Assembly (NCBI GenBank): GCA_963966185.1
Contig: CAWZYM010000004.1
Location: 264,940 to 328,939, forward strand
DNA length: 64,000 bases
Reading direction: 5' to 3'
Source of the DNA: Rhabditoides inermis
Lineage: Eukaryota; Nematoda; Chromadorea; Rhabditida; Rhabditidae
This document shows, piece after piece, positions 1 to 13,700 of the stretch. Both the position numbers and the translations under genes were made by a program. The stretch's first letter is position 1; every line of letters starts with the position of its first letter. Below the pieces are notes generated by a model that saw nothing but the letters and a program-made list of their open reading frames with translations, made no database searches and was not told where the DNA came from.

Positions 1-1346
1 GTGTGTCGGACGAGTTCCCGCACGTGAACCTGTTCAACCGGATGCGCGACGGAGACAACAGCCGCCAGCTGTTCTTCGCCAACGACGCCGTCAAGACGTT
101 CGTGATGAACAACCAGAAAAAGATCTCCATCCAGAACGCCGGCATGAAGATGTTTGGACGCACCGAGAGCAAGGTGGGCGGATTGGTGGGAGTGGGATAG
201 CAAACTGTGTGAGGACAAGCACAATAAGAAACTGATTATGGTTTTTTGAAAATTGTAGGTGGACGCGACCAAGTTCCGCATCTCGCAGGAAGGCGTCAAG
301 TCCATTCTGCCGTTTATGAGCAAGCAGCGCGTGCCGATTGGCAAAGAGGACATGCTGACGCTGCTCAAGAGCGAGGAGACTATGGTCGACATGGAGGTGG
401 GGTGAGGGGAAGGGTGGACTGGAATCGGCTTATTGATTCAAATTCAAATCTGTCAATCAATTGTTCATCCAGAATCGTTATATCTGAGTATGACAACACA
501 ATAATAATGACATGAAAAGCATACAGCGGGCCTGTTGTCCTTTACATTTGTTCATTTCAAGAAATTGGTCCGAAATGCCGCGTGGACATGACATTGTATG
601 GCATGTGATTCGATTCGATTTCAGAAGCTGGCTTCGAAAGACGACATTCGCGCGGCGAAGAGCGGCTCGGTGGTGCTGTATGTGGACGCGCAGGATCCGG
701 TGTGCGCGTGGGTGAGTGCGAGTGGAGGGGGGAGGAGGAGAGAGTATTCTGCGAGAAAGGCCACTCTGTGGTGGAGAGGGTGAGGGGAGGGGAGGAGTTG
801 ATATTGTCTGTGAACTCAATGTGGTGGTCTATGTGGCCGTTCATGTGGTGCTTGCAGATTGGGCAGCGCACGGTGGCGCCGTACATTTCGAAGGAGGAGC
901 GCGTGCACATGCTGCGAGTGCTGGGCGAGGACGTGGAGGAGATTGAGCGGATGATGAAGACGAAGAGGAAGGAGAAGGCCGAGGTGGACAGGCAGGCGGC
1001 CGAGGATGCCAAGGTGGGTAATGAACGTGTTGTTACTTTGTTATCGGTATTGGTGGTAGAGAGTTTACCTCTGCTGACGTCGTCATAATCCAAGAACTCT
1101 ATCTTGTTCTCGACAAGGAGGACCCCGGATTCAACCGGTTAAAAAGAGTTGAAGATGTCACAGTGAAGGGATTGTGTTACGTAAGCGTTTTGAAAAGGAT
1201 ATTTCGATAAGAGACTGACCTGACCACACTTTTATTGATGAGTCATTGCAGCGGACTCTGGCGGAAAAGAAGGAGAATGGAGCGGGCGATGCTGAGGAGG
1301 CTGCGGCGGTGGAAGAGGATGGGCCGGAGGTGAGTTGTGGTAGTTA

Positions 1347-1392
<46 letters not shown>

Positions 1393-1486
1393 ACATTGTT
1401 ATCTAATAACTGCTCAGTTTTAGGCCAAGAAGCTGAAGGTTGACGAGGAGAGCATAGTGGCGGCGGAGGCTGAGAACGAGAAGTGA
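1..1486 (+). CDS. nsun-2: NSUN2-type RNA cytosine-5 methyltransferase, C-terminal part (partial)
   Basis: This is the last ~230 residues of an NSUN2-family enzyme, which methylates cytosine-5 in tRNA and other RNAs. Six exons keep frame: 1-173 (enters mid-gene, codons from base 3), 259-396, 625-711, 858-1013, 1252-1329 and 1424-1486, where TGA ends the gene. The catalytic Rossmann core lies outside the window. What is visible is the C-terminal accessory domain: a stretch containing ISQEGVKSILPFM and SKEERVHMLRVLGEDV, matching the human NSUN2 stretches around IYTLYPF and NERLHYLRMMG. A Lys/Glu-rich tail with AKKLKV could act in nuclear localisation. All five introns begin GT and end AG; the last carries a CT microsatellite. 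Family assignment rests on remembered alignment of the C-terminal domain and is fairly secure; the symbol follows C. elegans. Confidence 0.85.
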
Positions 1487-2199
1487 TGCTGTGTTAGGTT
1501 GTTAGCTCTCTGTTTGAATATGTTATCCAGTTGTTGAATAATTGTTGATTGCTATTACGATTATAATTTCGAGATGTTTTGTTGTCTGGTTGAGGTGATA
1601 AACTGTTTTTGTTGTTTGCGAGGTGTTCTTTGGAAATTTGTGTGGGTTGTCTGCCCCATTGTTACCGAAGCACATAAAACATAAATGTAGTACAACTGCC
1701 AGATTTGTTTTCCCGCCAATAGGGTGTGTTGTTCTAGAGCCAGCTAGTAGCGCGTAGTCTCTAGCGAAATGTTTGCTCGCCTCGCGTCTCTTGAACGCCA
1801 CCATCTCTTGCAATCAGCTGTTTTCTCTGGCTGGCAGGATTTTATGCCAGCTGGAAGCTGGATAGTTGCATCATGGAAGCGCGTTGTTGATATTGTTTGA
1901 ATTCGCTGCTTACTGCTTCCAATTCGAGTTTAGAATCGTTCTAGTTTCAGAGGCGGTGCCGATAGAATGGATATTGCCTCAATTCGCTGTTTCCAATTTG
2001 AGTTCGCCTAGTGATGTTTCCGAGGCGGACTCGAATTGGATGCAGTGCGTGTATTGAAACAATATCCCTTCCAATGAGGCGGATGATGATGTTTCAGAGG
2101 CGGTGGTAGTCGTTGCCTCCGGTAGAGAGCGAACGGGAGCGAACGGCGAAAGGAGAGAGACATAGAAATTGACTCGGTGGAAAGAGCGAGACATAGGCG
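1487..2199. other. Intergenic region between nsun-2 and the HERC gene
   Basis: No coding exon is visible. From about 1900 to 2105 the sequence repeats degenerate units of the type CAATTCGAGTT...GAGGCGG, so it contains a decayed local tandem repeat. The HERC start codon follows at 2200, so this stretch must hold the nsun-2 3' end and the HERC promoter or 5' UTR, but I see no TATA box. Confidence 0.5.
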
Positions 2200-4310
2200 A
2201 TGCGGGCGGAAGTGCTGGGCTGGGGCGTGGCGAGCGAGGGCCAGCTGGGCATCCGACCATCTGGAGGCCACGACGACGGCTTCGTGCGCGTGCCCGAGTA
2301 TGTGGGTGAGTGGAAGGAGGGAAGGGGGGTGGATGTAGTGAAGGGTGAGAGTAGTAGCGAAGACGTGAAAAGAGTAGTGAAGATGTGAGAGGGCGATTGC
2401 CCGAGTATGTGGGTGAGTGCGGAGGGGGAAAGAGTTCAACTACTTCAAACGAAGTCACCTTGCACTTGTAACGCTTTCCAATCACCTCGCATATGGTTCG
2501 AAAGAGGCTGGTAGAAACCGTGAACCTGGGGAACAAATACGAACGGGGAAACGTACGGGCTAGAGCACTTATACGATCGGCTTCAGTGGGCGCTCCGCGG
2601 GACGAGCGGGGCGAGGCAGCTATGCAGATTGCATGCGGCGAGCGGCACTCGGTCTGGCTGGCGGCTGACGGCAAGATGTGGAGCTGCGGCGGCAATGAGG
2701 TGCGGGTGTGGGGGTTTTGTTGTTTATGTTGTTGTTGTTGTTGTTGTTGTTTTGACATGACACCTGTTGATTCGGAATAGAACGTTGCATAGTGTTGCGC
2801 AATTTTTTGTTGTGTCTCTAAAAAGTTTTGGTAGGAGGAAGGGATTCACCCCTTGTTGTTGCAGAGTGGTCAACTTGGACGGGGCAAGCGCGGCCCGGGC
2901 AGCTTCACCATATACCCGGTGACGTTCACGGGCGGGACGAAGATTGTGCAGGTGCGTTGAGCAGTTTTGCAAGTTTTCGATTCTACGCTGTGTGTGTTAC
3001 TGGATCGCCCACTAGCCACTATCCACCATGCTGACAGGAATCGTGCTGATACACATCTAGACAATAGCTATGCCAATGAAGTGGGTATTGACTCGTATTG
3101 ACTAGTTATGCAAATGAAGCTGTTGCCGTGGCAAGGTGGCAGTAAGGTAAGCAGTAAACAGTAAATTGTTGATGCGCACTTGCTAGGTTGCAGAATGCAG
3201 ATGGGTGAATTAGGTATGCAAATGAACCTCCGACGTGTTCAGGTGGCAGTAAAGTGTAAGCACTGAACACCAGATCTAAACATAATACAGTAATCTTCCT
3301 CCAGGTGGCGTGCGGTCGGGAACACTCGGTGGCGGTGTCGCAGGACGGCCGGGTGTTCTCGTGGGGCGCCAACGAGAAGGGCCAGCTGGGCATGCCCAGC
3401 AGCATGCAGTTTGTCGACGCGCCCAAGTGAGTCAAGGGCGATTGGGATTATCGTGATTCTTTGTATCTGGTTCCTGGGAGTGTTTCAAAGGTGCGAAGCA
3501 TTTAGTTAGTTGACGCGCCAAGGTGAGTCAACGAGGATTGGGGATTTGTTGATACTCTTTTGTTGATATGTCATGACGGTCTCTTTCTGTTCGAACGGCC
3601 TTTCGAGAATGTTTTTTTTTTGTAGACTGACAGCACCTTGGTGTGTCAATTCTTTGGAAATCGTAAAATCAGAGACATTTTGAAAAGCGGTTTGGGTGGG
3701 GATAGTTGCAAGGCCACTCGGTAGTGTTTTATATACAGCCTTGATTTCAGACGCGTGCCGTCGCTGCTCGAAGTCGTCCAGGTGGCGGCCGGCCCGGATC
3801 ACTGCATCGCGCTCACCGAGTGTGAGTGGCTGGGGGAGGGGGGGGGGTCCTATGGGTTTCCTAGTCGTTTGTGTTTCAGGTGGGTGGGGCGAGTGTGAGG
3901 AGCACTTCCGTTCTAATAGTGAACATATTTCGAGTTTCGATGGTGCGTTATTGGACGCGAGTCGGGAGTATGTGTACGAGAGTCTTTCGCTAGTAAAGGT
4001 GTGGTCGGTCTCTCCGAAACGACCCCTTCGAAACGGGACACGTGGGTGGGGCGCGCTCCGAAGTCGGTATCGAACAGAGTTTCGATTTTTCGAAAAGAGA
4101 CTGACTGCTACTTGAGTGTTTGGGTCGTGTGTGGACGCGAGTGTGTGCGTGGGAAGAGTACAGCAAGGAGTGCGTGTCTTCGGATAGTGAGTGCGTTGTG
4201 CTCAGGCGGCCGCGTGTACGTGTGGGGCGAGCAGGCGGACGGGATGTGCGTGCACACGCCGCAGGAGGTCACCGAGCTGGCCGGAGTGCCGATTGTCAGG
4301 GGTATGTCTG

Positions 4311-4363
<53 letters not shown>

Positions 4364-4771
4364 CCCCCTGTTCCAGTGGCAGCCGGCGGTCGTCACTGCG
4401 TCGCGCTGTCGGCGTCGGGCGGCGTGTTCACGTGGGGCGGCAACGCGTACGGCCAGCTCGGCTGCGGCGACTTCCATCGTAGGTCTGGGTGGTGGTGTCA
4501 AAAAAGAAGTAGTATTGGCACACATTGGGTTTCGGTCCCTTCCACCGGACCGAATTCGTGAACCGACCATCCGGGTCAACTAGCATCGTTGTTGATCTGC
4601 TGCTGCAACTGTGGGTTGTACTCGTAGATATAGACTGTTTTTTGAACCGAGTTGGAACGATTGCATCACGTATGTATGATCATAACGTGATAATACACGT
4701 GTTGCCGCCTCCCATCCCCGTTGCTTAACAGTGTATGCACTTGTTGCATTGTCAGGATCTAGCGATTCTGG

Positions 4772-4836
<65 letters not shown>

Positions 4837-5294
4837 GCAGCCCGCGCGCATCCCGTCTACCTGGAAGGCGTGTCGGAGATGAAGGGTGTCGAGGTGGCGG
4901 CGGGAGATGCGCACACTTGCATACTGACTAAGTGAGTGCGCTTTTTGTGTTGTTTGTTTGTTTGTTTGTTTATCGGCCTGATTTCGACATGCAATGCGTG
5001 ACGGGTTCACTGGTAGCACAATCACACTGAATCCTATAGCGGGGATTTTGGGGCTCCTTGGCTGGAACAGTGCGGCGTGAACCGAAGGTTCTGGGTAGTT
5101 TGTTCGCATGGAGTATTGTATTATATTGAATCAATCGATCAATCATTTATCCAAAATCGCTTAAAAATTTATCAACTCCATCCATTGCAGGGACGGGCGG
5201 GTGTTTGTGTGCGGCAGCGACTCGTTCGGCCAGCTCGGCCGCGGCAGGAAGGTCGAGGTGGGTGGAGAGGGAGGAGGGAGGAGGGAGGAGAGAA

Positions 5295-5328
<34 letters not shown>

Positions 5329-7658
5329 TCGAACAAGAGAGGTAGACGGGTAGAGTGCCGAGCTGCAAGAGAGGTAGATAGTGGCGCTGGCGCTGGCTGT
5401 GTGGTGGTGTGACTCGTCTCTTTGGTTCAGAACCAGACGACGCCGGCGGTGGTGACGGAGCTGATGGGCAGCTACGTGAGCAAGATTGCGTGCGGGCGGT
5501 GAGTGGGGGGGGGGGGGATCTGGGGCGCTTGGGAAGGGAACGATAGTGTGCGGGTGGCATGTGGCGTGTGCAGTTGTGACGGATCAGTTGACAAAGGGTG
5601 CGGGCGGTGAGGGTAGGGATAGGGTAGATATGAATGAAGGTGTGGGCTTGTTGCGGAGAGAAGTGACTGACCGCCACTCGAATCCGATTCCGAAGTGATT
5701 CAAAAATTCAATGAGCAATAAGGAGTATATATGTATTTGAGGGGGTTATATGCACAATATATAATATACATAATCAACAATATTACGCGGGCAACAATCA
5801 CACGATATGTACAGAGAATTACGCGAACAAAAAACAATAACAATCGATAGAAAGAAGTGTGGAAAGGAGTAACATGCACACTGAATAACACACTGAATAA
5901 CACGGTCGGGTATGATGGGGGAAGAAACGAGTAACATTCACAATATAATAGGAGTATAATATGCACAATATAATATGCACGGTCGAGTATGATAGGGGTA
6001 GGGGACTCAGAGGATGCCCTGGCGGGAGAGTAGCAGAAGAACCAGCAGACCGAGGAGGACGTTGAGAACGAATAGAAGAAGAGCGATGAAACCGGCAGTG
6101 AGTGAGAAAGAGGAGGAGGAGCGGCGGCGGCGGTAGGGAGTCGCCGGACGCGGCGGGTGGGATGGGAGGGTGGAGAGCGGGGAGACGAGGGCTGGAAGGA
6201 ATACAGTCTTCAAACTATCTCACAACTTCGATACGACAATTTTTTCTAAACTACTTCCAAACCCCATTGTCCCTCAAGGCCTGGATTCTACTTTCTCGTC
6301 CCATGGTTCCGAAGACACCCAAAACTCACGCAGTGTGGGTGCCGCAGCATCGGCGAGCGCGGCCCGGTAGGACTGGTTGTAGAGCGCGGGTTGGTCGGAG
6401 TGGGGCAGGGCGAAGGAGGAGGAGTAGAGGGAGGGCGAAGGTACACGGGTCGAGTTGGGCGAGCAGCGGTAGGGCAGAGGGGCTGGAGTGGGGGGGGGTT
6501 AGAACCACACACTTTCAACGATTTCCACTTGCATCGAACTGCCCTAGGTATTTTGGATGGTTCCGAATTGGCTCACATTCTTTGTGAATTTTGGACATGG
6601 CAAGAGATCAGACAGACATTGGGGTTCTCACACGATCAGACAGACACTGAATGATCAGACATACAGACAGACAGACACACTCACCCATCGGCGCGGGCAG
6701 CTCTGGTACCATGAAGCTGGGCAGAGTGTAGACGGGCGGCTCGCTCGGCGCGCACTCGTCGATACGGTAGGACTTCCACTGGTTACGGGTCTGGAAAGGG
6801 GAGGGTTACGGTAGGGATGGGGTAGGGTTACGGTAACGAGAGAGGGGGAGACGGATAGGGTTACCTTGGGATTGGTGAGCGGCACGGCTCCGCGCCGGCT
6901 CGCTCGGATGGAGGAGACGCGGGAGAAGTTGCTGTGATCGGCGGAAAGCTGGCAGTGCGAGTAGGGAGCCATTGCGAGTCGCAAGAGATGCAGAGTGAGG
7001 AACTCGCGTCCCGCGTTGTGTTTTATACCAGGCCGGCGGTGAGTGATCGGAGTGATCGCCTAACGAGGTGTATCCGCGGGGCATGTTGTAAATGGGAGAT
7101 GTACATGGTCAGTGCGCAGTGAGTAGCACCCGCGGCGTCTGAGGAGCGCTTCGGCGACCTAGTTTATTGGTGGGGTGAGATGCCGGCGGGTATGGAGGAA
7201 TGTGGGTTGGTCATTGATAGTTTGTTAGTGAGTGATCGTTGATCACGGTGACAAGTTAGATTGATTATACTATATTTGATGTGTAGCGTTTTACGTGGGC
7301 AACGTAGAAGAAATTGGTGCACTTGCGCGTATCGGAAGAAATGTTGTTGATGGGCTGTCGATGCGCCGCCGTTTCGACATGTTCAACCAAGTACTCATAT
7401 GTATAAAATATAGAGTCATGGTGCGCCTCTTTTTGACACCACACTTTCAGCTGTCACACGCTGGCGGTGGTGGCGGGCCGGCTGTGGTCGTTCGGGCTGA
7501 ACAGCAGCGGCCAGCTCGGGAACGGGCTGTCGCGCAACCAGCTCGCGCCCAGACAGGTGGGGGGAGGGGGAGATTATAATTGTGGAATATAGTTGTGGAA
7601 TGTGAGAATGTGTGACGACGGCAAGACAAGAACCAAGGTGGATAGAGAGGAACTGAAC

Positions 7659-7701
<43 letters not shown>

Positions 7702-10700
7702 GCTCTCTCCAGATTGACGAGCTGGACCACGTGCGCACCGTCTTTGCCGGCTGGGACCAGTCTTTCGTGGTGCGCGCCGCGGGATTCCCGGTGGGTTAAA
7801 GTGGTTTTGTATATGTACATGTTTATGTCCTGACTACGTGTCCTTTTCGTATATCCTGACTGACGGGTTGCAGATTATATCGAATTGTGGGATGTAAAAT
7901 CCAGAGACCACGAGTTACAGATTGTGTGTGGTTACAGATTGTATGTATGTGTTCAGTTTAGTTTATCCAACCTGACACCCGCTACCATAGCTTGATTGAT
8001 CGTTTGAAAGTACACACAGTGCTGGTGAGTTGTGAGATCTTGTTAGCTCAGTTAGCTGTAAATGTTAAAATAAGGAAACTAAAATGTTTTCGTTGCAGGA
8101 CCCGGCAGCCGGGCCGAATGTGGCAGTGCGAGTGCCGCGATTTCTGGTGAAGAAGACGGTGGAGGAGCTGCTAGCCAAGAGGGACAAGCTGGAGCTGATC
8201 TGGTAGGGAAATGGAGAGGGGAGGGAGGGGGAGAGACACGGAGGAAGGAAGGAAACGATGATGCGCGATTATCAGTTGTGTATGGAAACATCGTGATAAT
8301 ACAAATGTCAGTCTCAAGGTTTCGACTCCTATTGTAGTAAGGGACAGTGCTGCGGAGACTCGAAAGTAGAGACTGCAAGAACACGCACGTGTGCAATGGT
8401 GCTTTCAGCGAGCTGGAGTCGGTGTTCTCGTCGCTCTCCTCCATCAACAGCAGCTTCCTCTACGGGGACGAGCGACGCTATCTGGGCGGCGGCAACAAGG
8501 TACAGTCACGACTTCCAGAAAGTGCGTCTCTTTTTTCCCACGGCCAGAGATGCGAAGAGAATGTTAGACAAGAGCGCCGCGGCTGCTGGGCGCACGGCCA
8601 AGAGCGAACTCGAAGATCCTGACTATATGTAACCGGATACGATATTGATTCGTGCATTTGAGGAGTCTGGTGTGTGCTTGGACGATGCGATGGACATGTT
8701 CAACGCGCTGGCGGCGAGTACCGACCACACACAGTACAGCGAGCTGGTAAGGGGGGAAATCGCTCAGTTAGGTTATGCAGAGAGAGAGAGAGATTGAGTA
8801 TGCTCATATTCATAGATTGTGCGCACGTGCTTGCCGATGTGCGTGTCATTAACATTATTATATCACCTGCCGTTTTGTGTGTCATTATGTGCGCACGTTC
8901 CTTCCAATCCAATGTGCGTGTCATAGTGTCATTAACATTATCAAATTATCATATTACCTGCCCGTTTGCGTCTAGATTGTGCGCACGTGCCTGCCGATGT
9001 CGGTGTTCTGCGGCGACTTTGACCCGGCCGCCTATCCGTCGTCGGAGTGCGTGCGCGCGCTGCTCATGCTGCCGTGGTGAGTGTGGGGATGGGGCATATG
9101 TTTTATATGGCGTCTCAATTTTTAAACGCGTCCCATTGTTAGTTGTTGATGAGTGAGAACGGCGTGCAAATCAAATCAGTTGTCAAATCAAATCTGCTGC
9201 TGGTGAGTGTGGGGAGATGAGGCGCGTAGCGCCCCTCGTTTGTTTTGTTATGGAGATTTTGTTATGGTGACTGGAGAGAGAGAGAGTGTGTGAAACGGCA
9301 GGCAAATCAAATAAGTTGTCCAATCAAGAATCAAGATGCCGTGGTGCGTGGGGAGGTGGTGTCTCTCGTTGTCTGCGATTTCGAATAAACAAGTAATTTG
9401 TTTTAAATGGCGTCCCATTGTTAGTTCTTGATGAGTGAGAACGGCGTGCAAATCAAATCAGTTGTCAAATCAAATCTGCTGCTGGTGTGAGTGGGGATGG
9501 GACAGAGCGCGCCCAGCGACGCCGGTTTGTTTTGATATGGGGCGCCATTCCCAAGCTATACACGACTTTCTCTTGAATGTTTCATCCGAATAGACATGAC
9601 TTGACACGCACATTTCGAATTCACTCATGAAAACTTTACAATGGGGCGGCATAGAAATCAAATCAGTTGTTCATTCGGTATAGGACACTTGTACCATTCA
9701 TAACGTGTCCCTCTCTCCCAGGCTGGATTGGTTCACGGCGGTGCGAATTCACCCATGAGAACCTAACAATAGGACTTCATTCGAATCAAATCAATAGAAT
9801 ATATGTTTCTTATTTCTCCAGGCTGGACTGGGTGCAGGTTCACTAATCGGGCTCTTGCATTCCCATCCATAGACACAAAAATCGAAATCGAAAATAGATG
9901 CAAATCGCGTGTTTTACTTATACCATTCATAACGTGTCCCTCTCTCCCAGGCTGGATTGGTTCACGGCGGTGCCGGAGAAGAGTGTCGTACAGGAGCTGC
10001 ACGTGCCGTACGCGCAGGCGATTGAGAGACTCAAGCCCAAATATAGGAAGTGCCTCGGTGGGTGGTGTCCCTCTCCCCCTTCCTGCTTCTCTCTCTTTCT
10101 CTCTCTGTCTCCCTCCCTCCCCCTCTCTCTCTCTCTCTCTCTCTCTCTCCTAACTCGTTTTCTCTTCGCAGAGTCGTGGTGGTCGTGCCTGCCGATCCGC
10201 CACTTCAACCGCACCGTGTCGGCGCTGGTGTCGGGTGTGCGGCGCGTCGTCAAGGATAAGGTGAGCGGGGGGATATAATAATAATGTTTATCTGCCGTGA
10301 AATAACATACACGAATATGTGAAAATAGCGAACAGGATATGGCAAATATGGCGCTGGCCCTAGGCTAGTTGGTGCAAACAATCATTGCCCTGACTACAGT
10401 GCCCTAGTCACACCATTGTTTTGGCACTGATGGATATTTAATTAGACATGGCGCGTCAACGCCCTCTCGTTTTTACTGATAATCCCCACCTGTTGGCACA
10501 TAAGTCGGGTTCAATTGGGTTTTTTGCAGTATAGTTCAAAGATATGAGCAGTATCTCATTTACAACACTTTTTTGAATCTTTTGACAAAAAGTGTACTAT
10601 CAAAAATAATGCAATTTTTTTTCGGCGTTAATTTAAAAAGTTTCCTTTTTCGCACAATTTTTTTAGCAGTTTTCAAGTATGAAAGATTTAACGATTTCTT

Positions 10701-13700
10701 TTGCGAAATGTTCCAACATCTGAATAACGTTCGATTTTACTCGCAAGCCTTTCTCAGGATCTGTAAAATCGGCCGCCTGGACGATTTTGCAGATAAATTC
10801 CAGAGAGGGCCAGACCCATCTGCAAAATCGTCCGCACGGCCGATTTTACAGCCAGACATGACCGTTTCTTTATAGCAAAACATTCGCCGTGCACGGGAAT
10901 CGAACTCGGGATGAGAGCGTGAGAAACACACAACGATACCACTAGGCCATGAGGACATGTGCGATAGTTCATGTCATCGATACATGTACACGTATGCACA
11001 GCACCGTTGAGATTTTAGACATTAGCGTGCCATGTAAGCTACATCTCTGCCACAGATTATGACACTTATGAAAACTTTGAAAACATTTCAAGAAATGTTC
11101 ATCTCATATTTTTCGCAACATGACATCGCGCAGTCCAGTGAAGACTATCATTCCTCGCGTCTCACGGGTGTGTCGCAGTGGTGTAGTGGTATAAAATCGC
11201 CCCGCTCAATCTCTTGACCCGAGTTCGAGCCCAGCGAGTGGCGATTGTTTTGCTAAGTGAAGCGGTCATGTCTATCTGCAAAATCGGCCATGCGGCCGAT
11301 TTTGCAGAAGAGTCTGGCCCTTTCTGCAATTTGTCTGCAAAATCGGCTGCCCGGTCGATTTTGCAGATTCATGGCCAGCTAACATGCAAAAACATATCGT
11401 GTTCAAATAATGTATGATTTTGCAAAATTTCAGCGCATTGAAATTTCTTTTCGAAACATTTTACACCACTGAATTCTGGAGTGGCCGTCTGGGAGTAATG
11501 CTACGGTTTTGCCAAGTTTCTTTGGATTATATTGCCTATTTACATTTATCTTAAATAATACGAAAAAGGCATTTGAACCCGACTTACATGGTTCATGGTT
11601 CCATGAGATCGTGTTTTACCATTTCTCATCTTAGTTCAGTTGTGCACATTCTCATAAACATACTATGTTACATAACTTATTATTGAACTCAATATTGAGG
11701 ACGACCACCCCGAATTCACCCCGATGGATCTATGTAACTACTTTATGCCGGTGTTCCAGGACGACCACCCGCGTGTGCTGCCGCTGCTGCGCGTGCTCGC
11801 CTCTCTGAACGAGATCAACCGCAAGAGGGCGCTCATACCGCTGGAGAACTTCTATGTGGGTGTTGTGTGTCTCGTCTCCTCGTATTGAAAGTGAGCGCGC
11901 CTTTTTAAGATGTGTCCCGGGAACAGGGAGAGGGAGAGGATGAGGGAGAGGGGGAGGAGAGGGGCTAGGGAGGGAGGAAGGAGAGAGAGGAGAGAGAGAT
12001 GGCTGTTGCAGGTGGAGGAGCTCGGCGAGAGCTTCGACCTCGCCTCGGACTACGCCTACTGGCGCATGAGCGTCGGAGAGCAGGTCAGTGGAGGAGGAGT
12101 TGAAAAATATAGAATCGCCACGTGATTTGCTTCAAGTGTTTACTATGGGCGCTCGTCTGCACTCGAATCGATGTCAGTCGGTATGTCGTATCGTAACGCT
12201 CCAGACGATCTCTGGAGCATTTCATCGTTGTGATAAGCAGCGATCGCGTTTTATTGGGGTTTTATTATATAATTCAAGTAAGTAAGTATCAGTTGTGTGG
12301 CGATCAGAGTAGAGATCACAGGATATGGCCGAGGAGTGTGTCAGTTGACTGGTGTGGCTCGGCTGCCGCCGCAGTCGCCACAGAACCTCGCCCATCCCAT
12401 GCCACAGAAAAAGGCTTCCGCCGCCGGGCAGCCGTTCTGAAGGATGCGTGTACTTGGTGCACGTTTTATGTGCGAGGTGTGAAAATACGAGACTTTCGAA
12501 AATACAACGGACAGCCCAAACATCGTTGTTATAATTTCCGTCCGCTAGATTTTCGAAAGTTTCGGCGAAGCTGTTGAAGACACTTATAAGGTGTGTAACT
12601 GAGAGACGGACTCACCACGTTGGGAATGGAATATGCGGGCGCGAGTCGTACACGGATGACTGCAAGGAGAGCGACGAATCGTAGGGTAGAGTGCATGACA
12701 GTCGAGTGAACGAGATGATTGCAACGTATTGCCTATGCGCGCGCGATCGCGCCGGTCGGCAATACAACGCGGGACGGACCGTTGCAATGTTGAACCGCGA
12801 TAACTGGTCGTGCTTTGAAAAGCGGACTCGTGAATTGGGAATTTGTCACTGCGCGCGCTGCATTATGCTCGGATCAGTAGCGATCGTGTTTCAAATTGCG
12901 ACGACTGTGTGGAGAGTAGAGTAGAGATCACAGGATATGCAGTATGACAGTCGCAAAGATTCACTCACTCACTCACTCACTCCTCGGCCGATTCTCCGTA
13001 GATTATCTGGAGCATTGTCGCTCCTTAGCCGGCGAGCATCGTGTGAACCAGTTCTGACCACTTGACGCGGTCTTGTGCCATGTCCATAACAGCGTCCATC
13101 CACTGCCCATTGCGAGTGTTCCAAGCTCTGCGGAACGAAGTATCCCTCGAGGTAACACTGCTACCTATTGTGAGCAAGATGGCAGAAGAGTACGTGTTTG
13201 GAATGATGGTTGGAGAGGTTGACCGGAAGCTGTCTCCGAATCAGTTCGGATTCCGGAAGGGAAGGAGCACTGTGGACGCGGTACTGAGTTTCCAGTATGG
13301 AATGAGCGAGTGCCTGCAGAGTTGTAAGAGGAAGGCTGCTCGGGCGGTTGCAGTGTTTTTCGATATTTCGAAAGCATTTGATACGATCCCTCTTGGACAT
13401 TTGGTGAATGTTCTGAGACATGAATTCAACCTTGCCGATTCGTACCTCAGATTGATAAAAGATTATCTGTCTAACAGGAGGATGCGAGTGCGAGTGAACA
13501 GAAGGAGGTTGTGAGTGGAGTGCCGCAGGGAAGTATCCTCGGACCACTTCTATTCAATTGTTATGTGAATCGTGTGGGGTCGATACAATTGAATGAAGGG
13601 GCGCGCATTGTGCAATACGCCGACGATACGGTGTATGTCTCTCGGTATCTCACCGATGGAGACAAGGAAAATGCACAAGAAGACGTGGATAAACTGAGTG

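Larger units (their letters stand above)
10498..11594. mobile_element. ~1.1 kb inverted-repeat element with two tRNA-like halves
   Basis: The left end reads ACATAAGTCGGGTTCAAT and the right end carries its inverse, TTGAACCCGACTTACATG. Inside lie two homologous but diverged units in opposite orientation (10761-10955 on minus, 11171-11366 on plus), each a tRNA-like head plus two 32-bp hairpins. The whole could be one foldback element or two tRNA-derived SINEs inserted tail-out. It fills most of HERC intron 18. No open reading frame of note is present. Confidence 0.65.

Noticed and set aside
10761..11366. Two functional tRNA genes
   Set aside because: Box A and box B are present, but acceptor and anticodon stems do not close, so they are tRNA-derived repeats.
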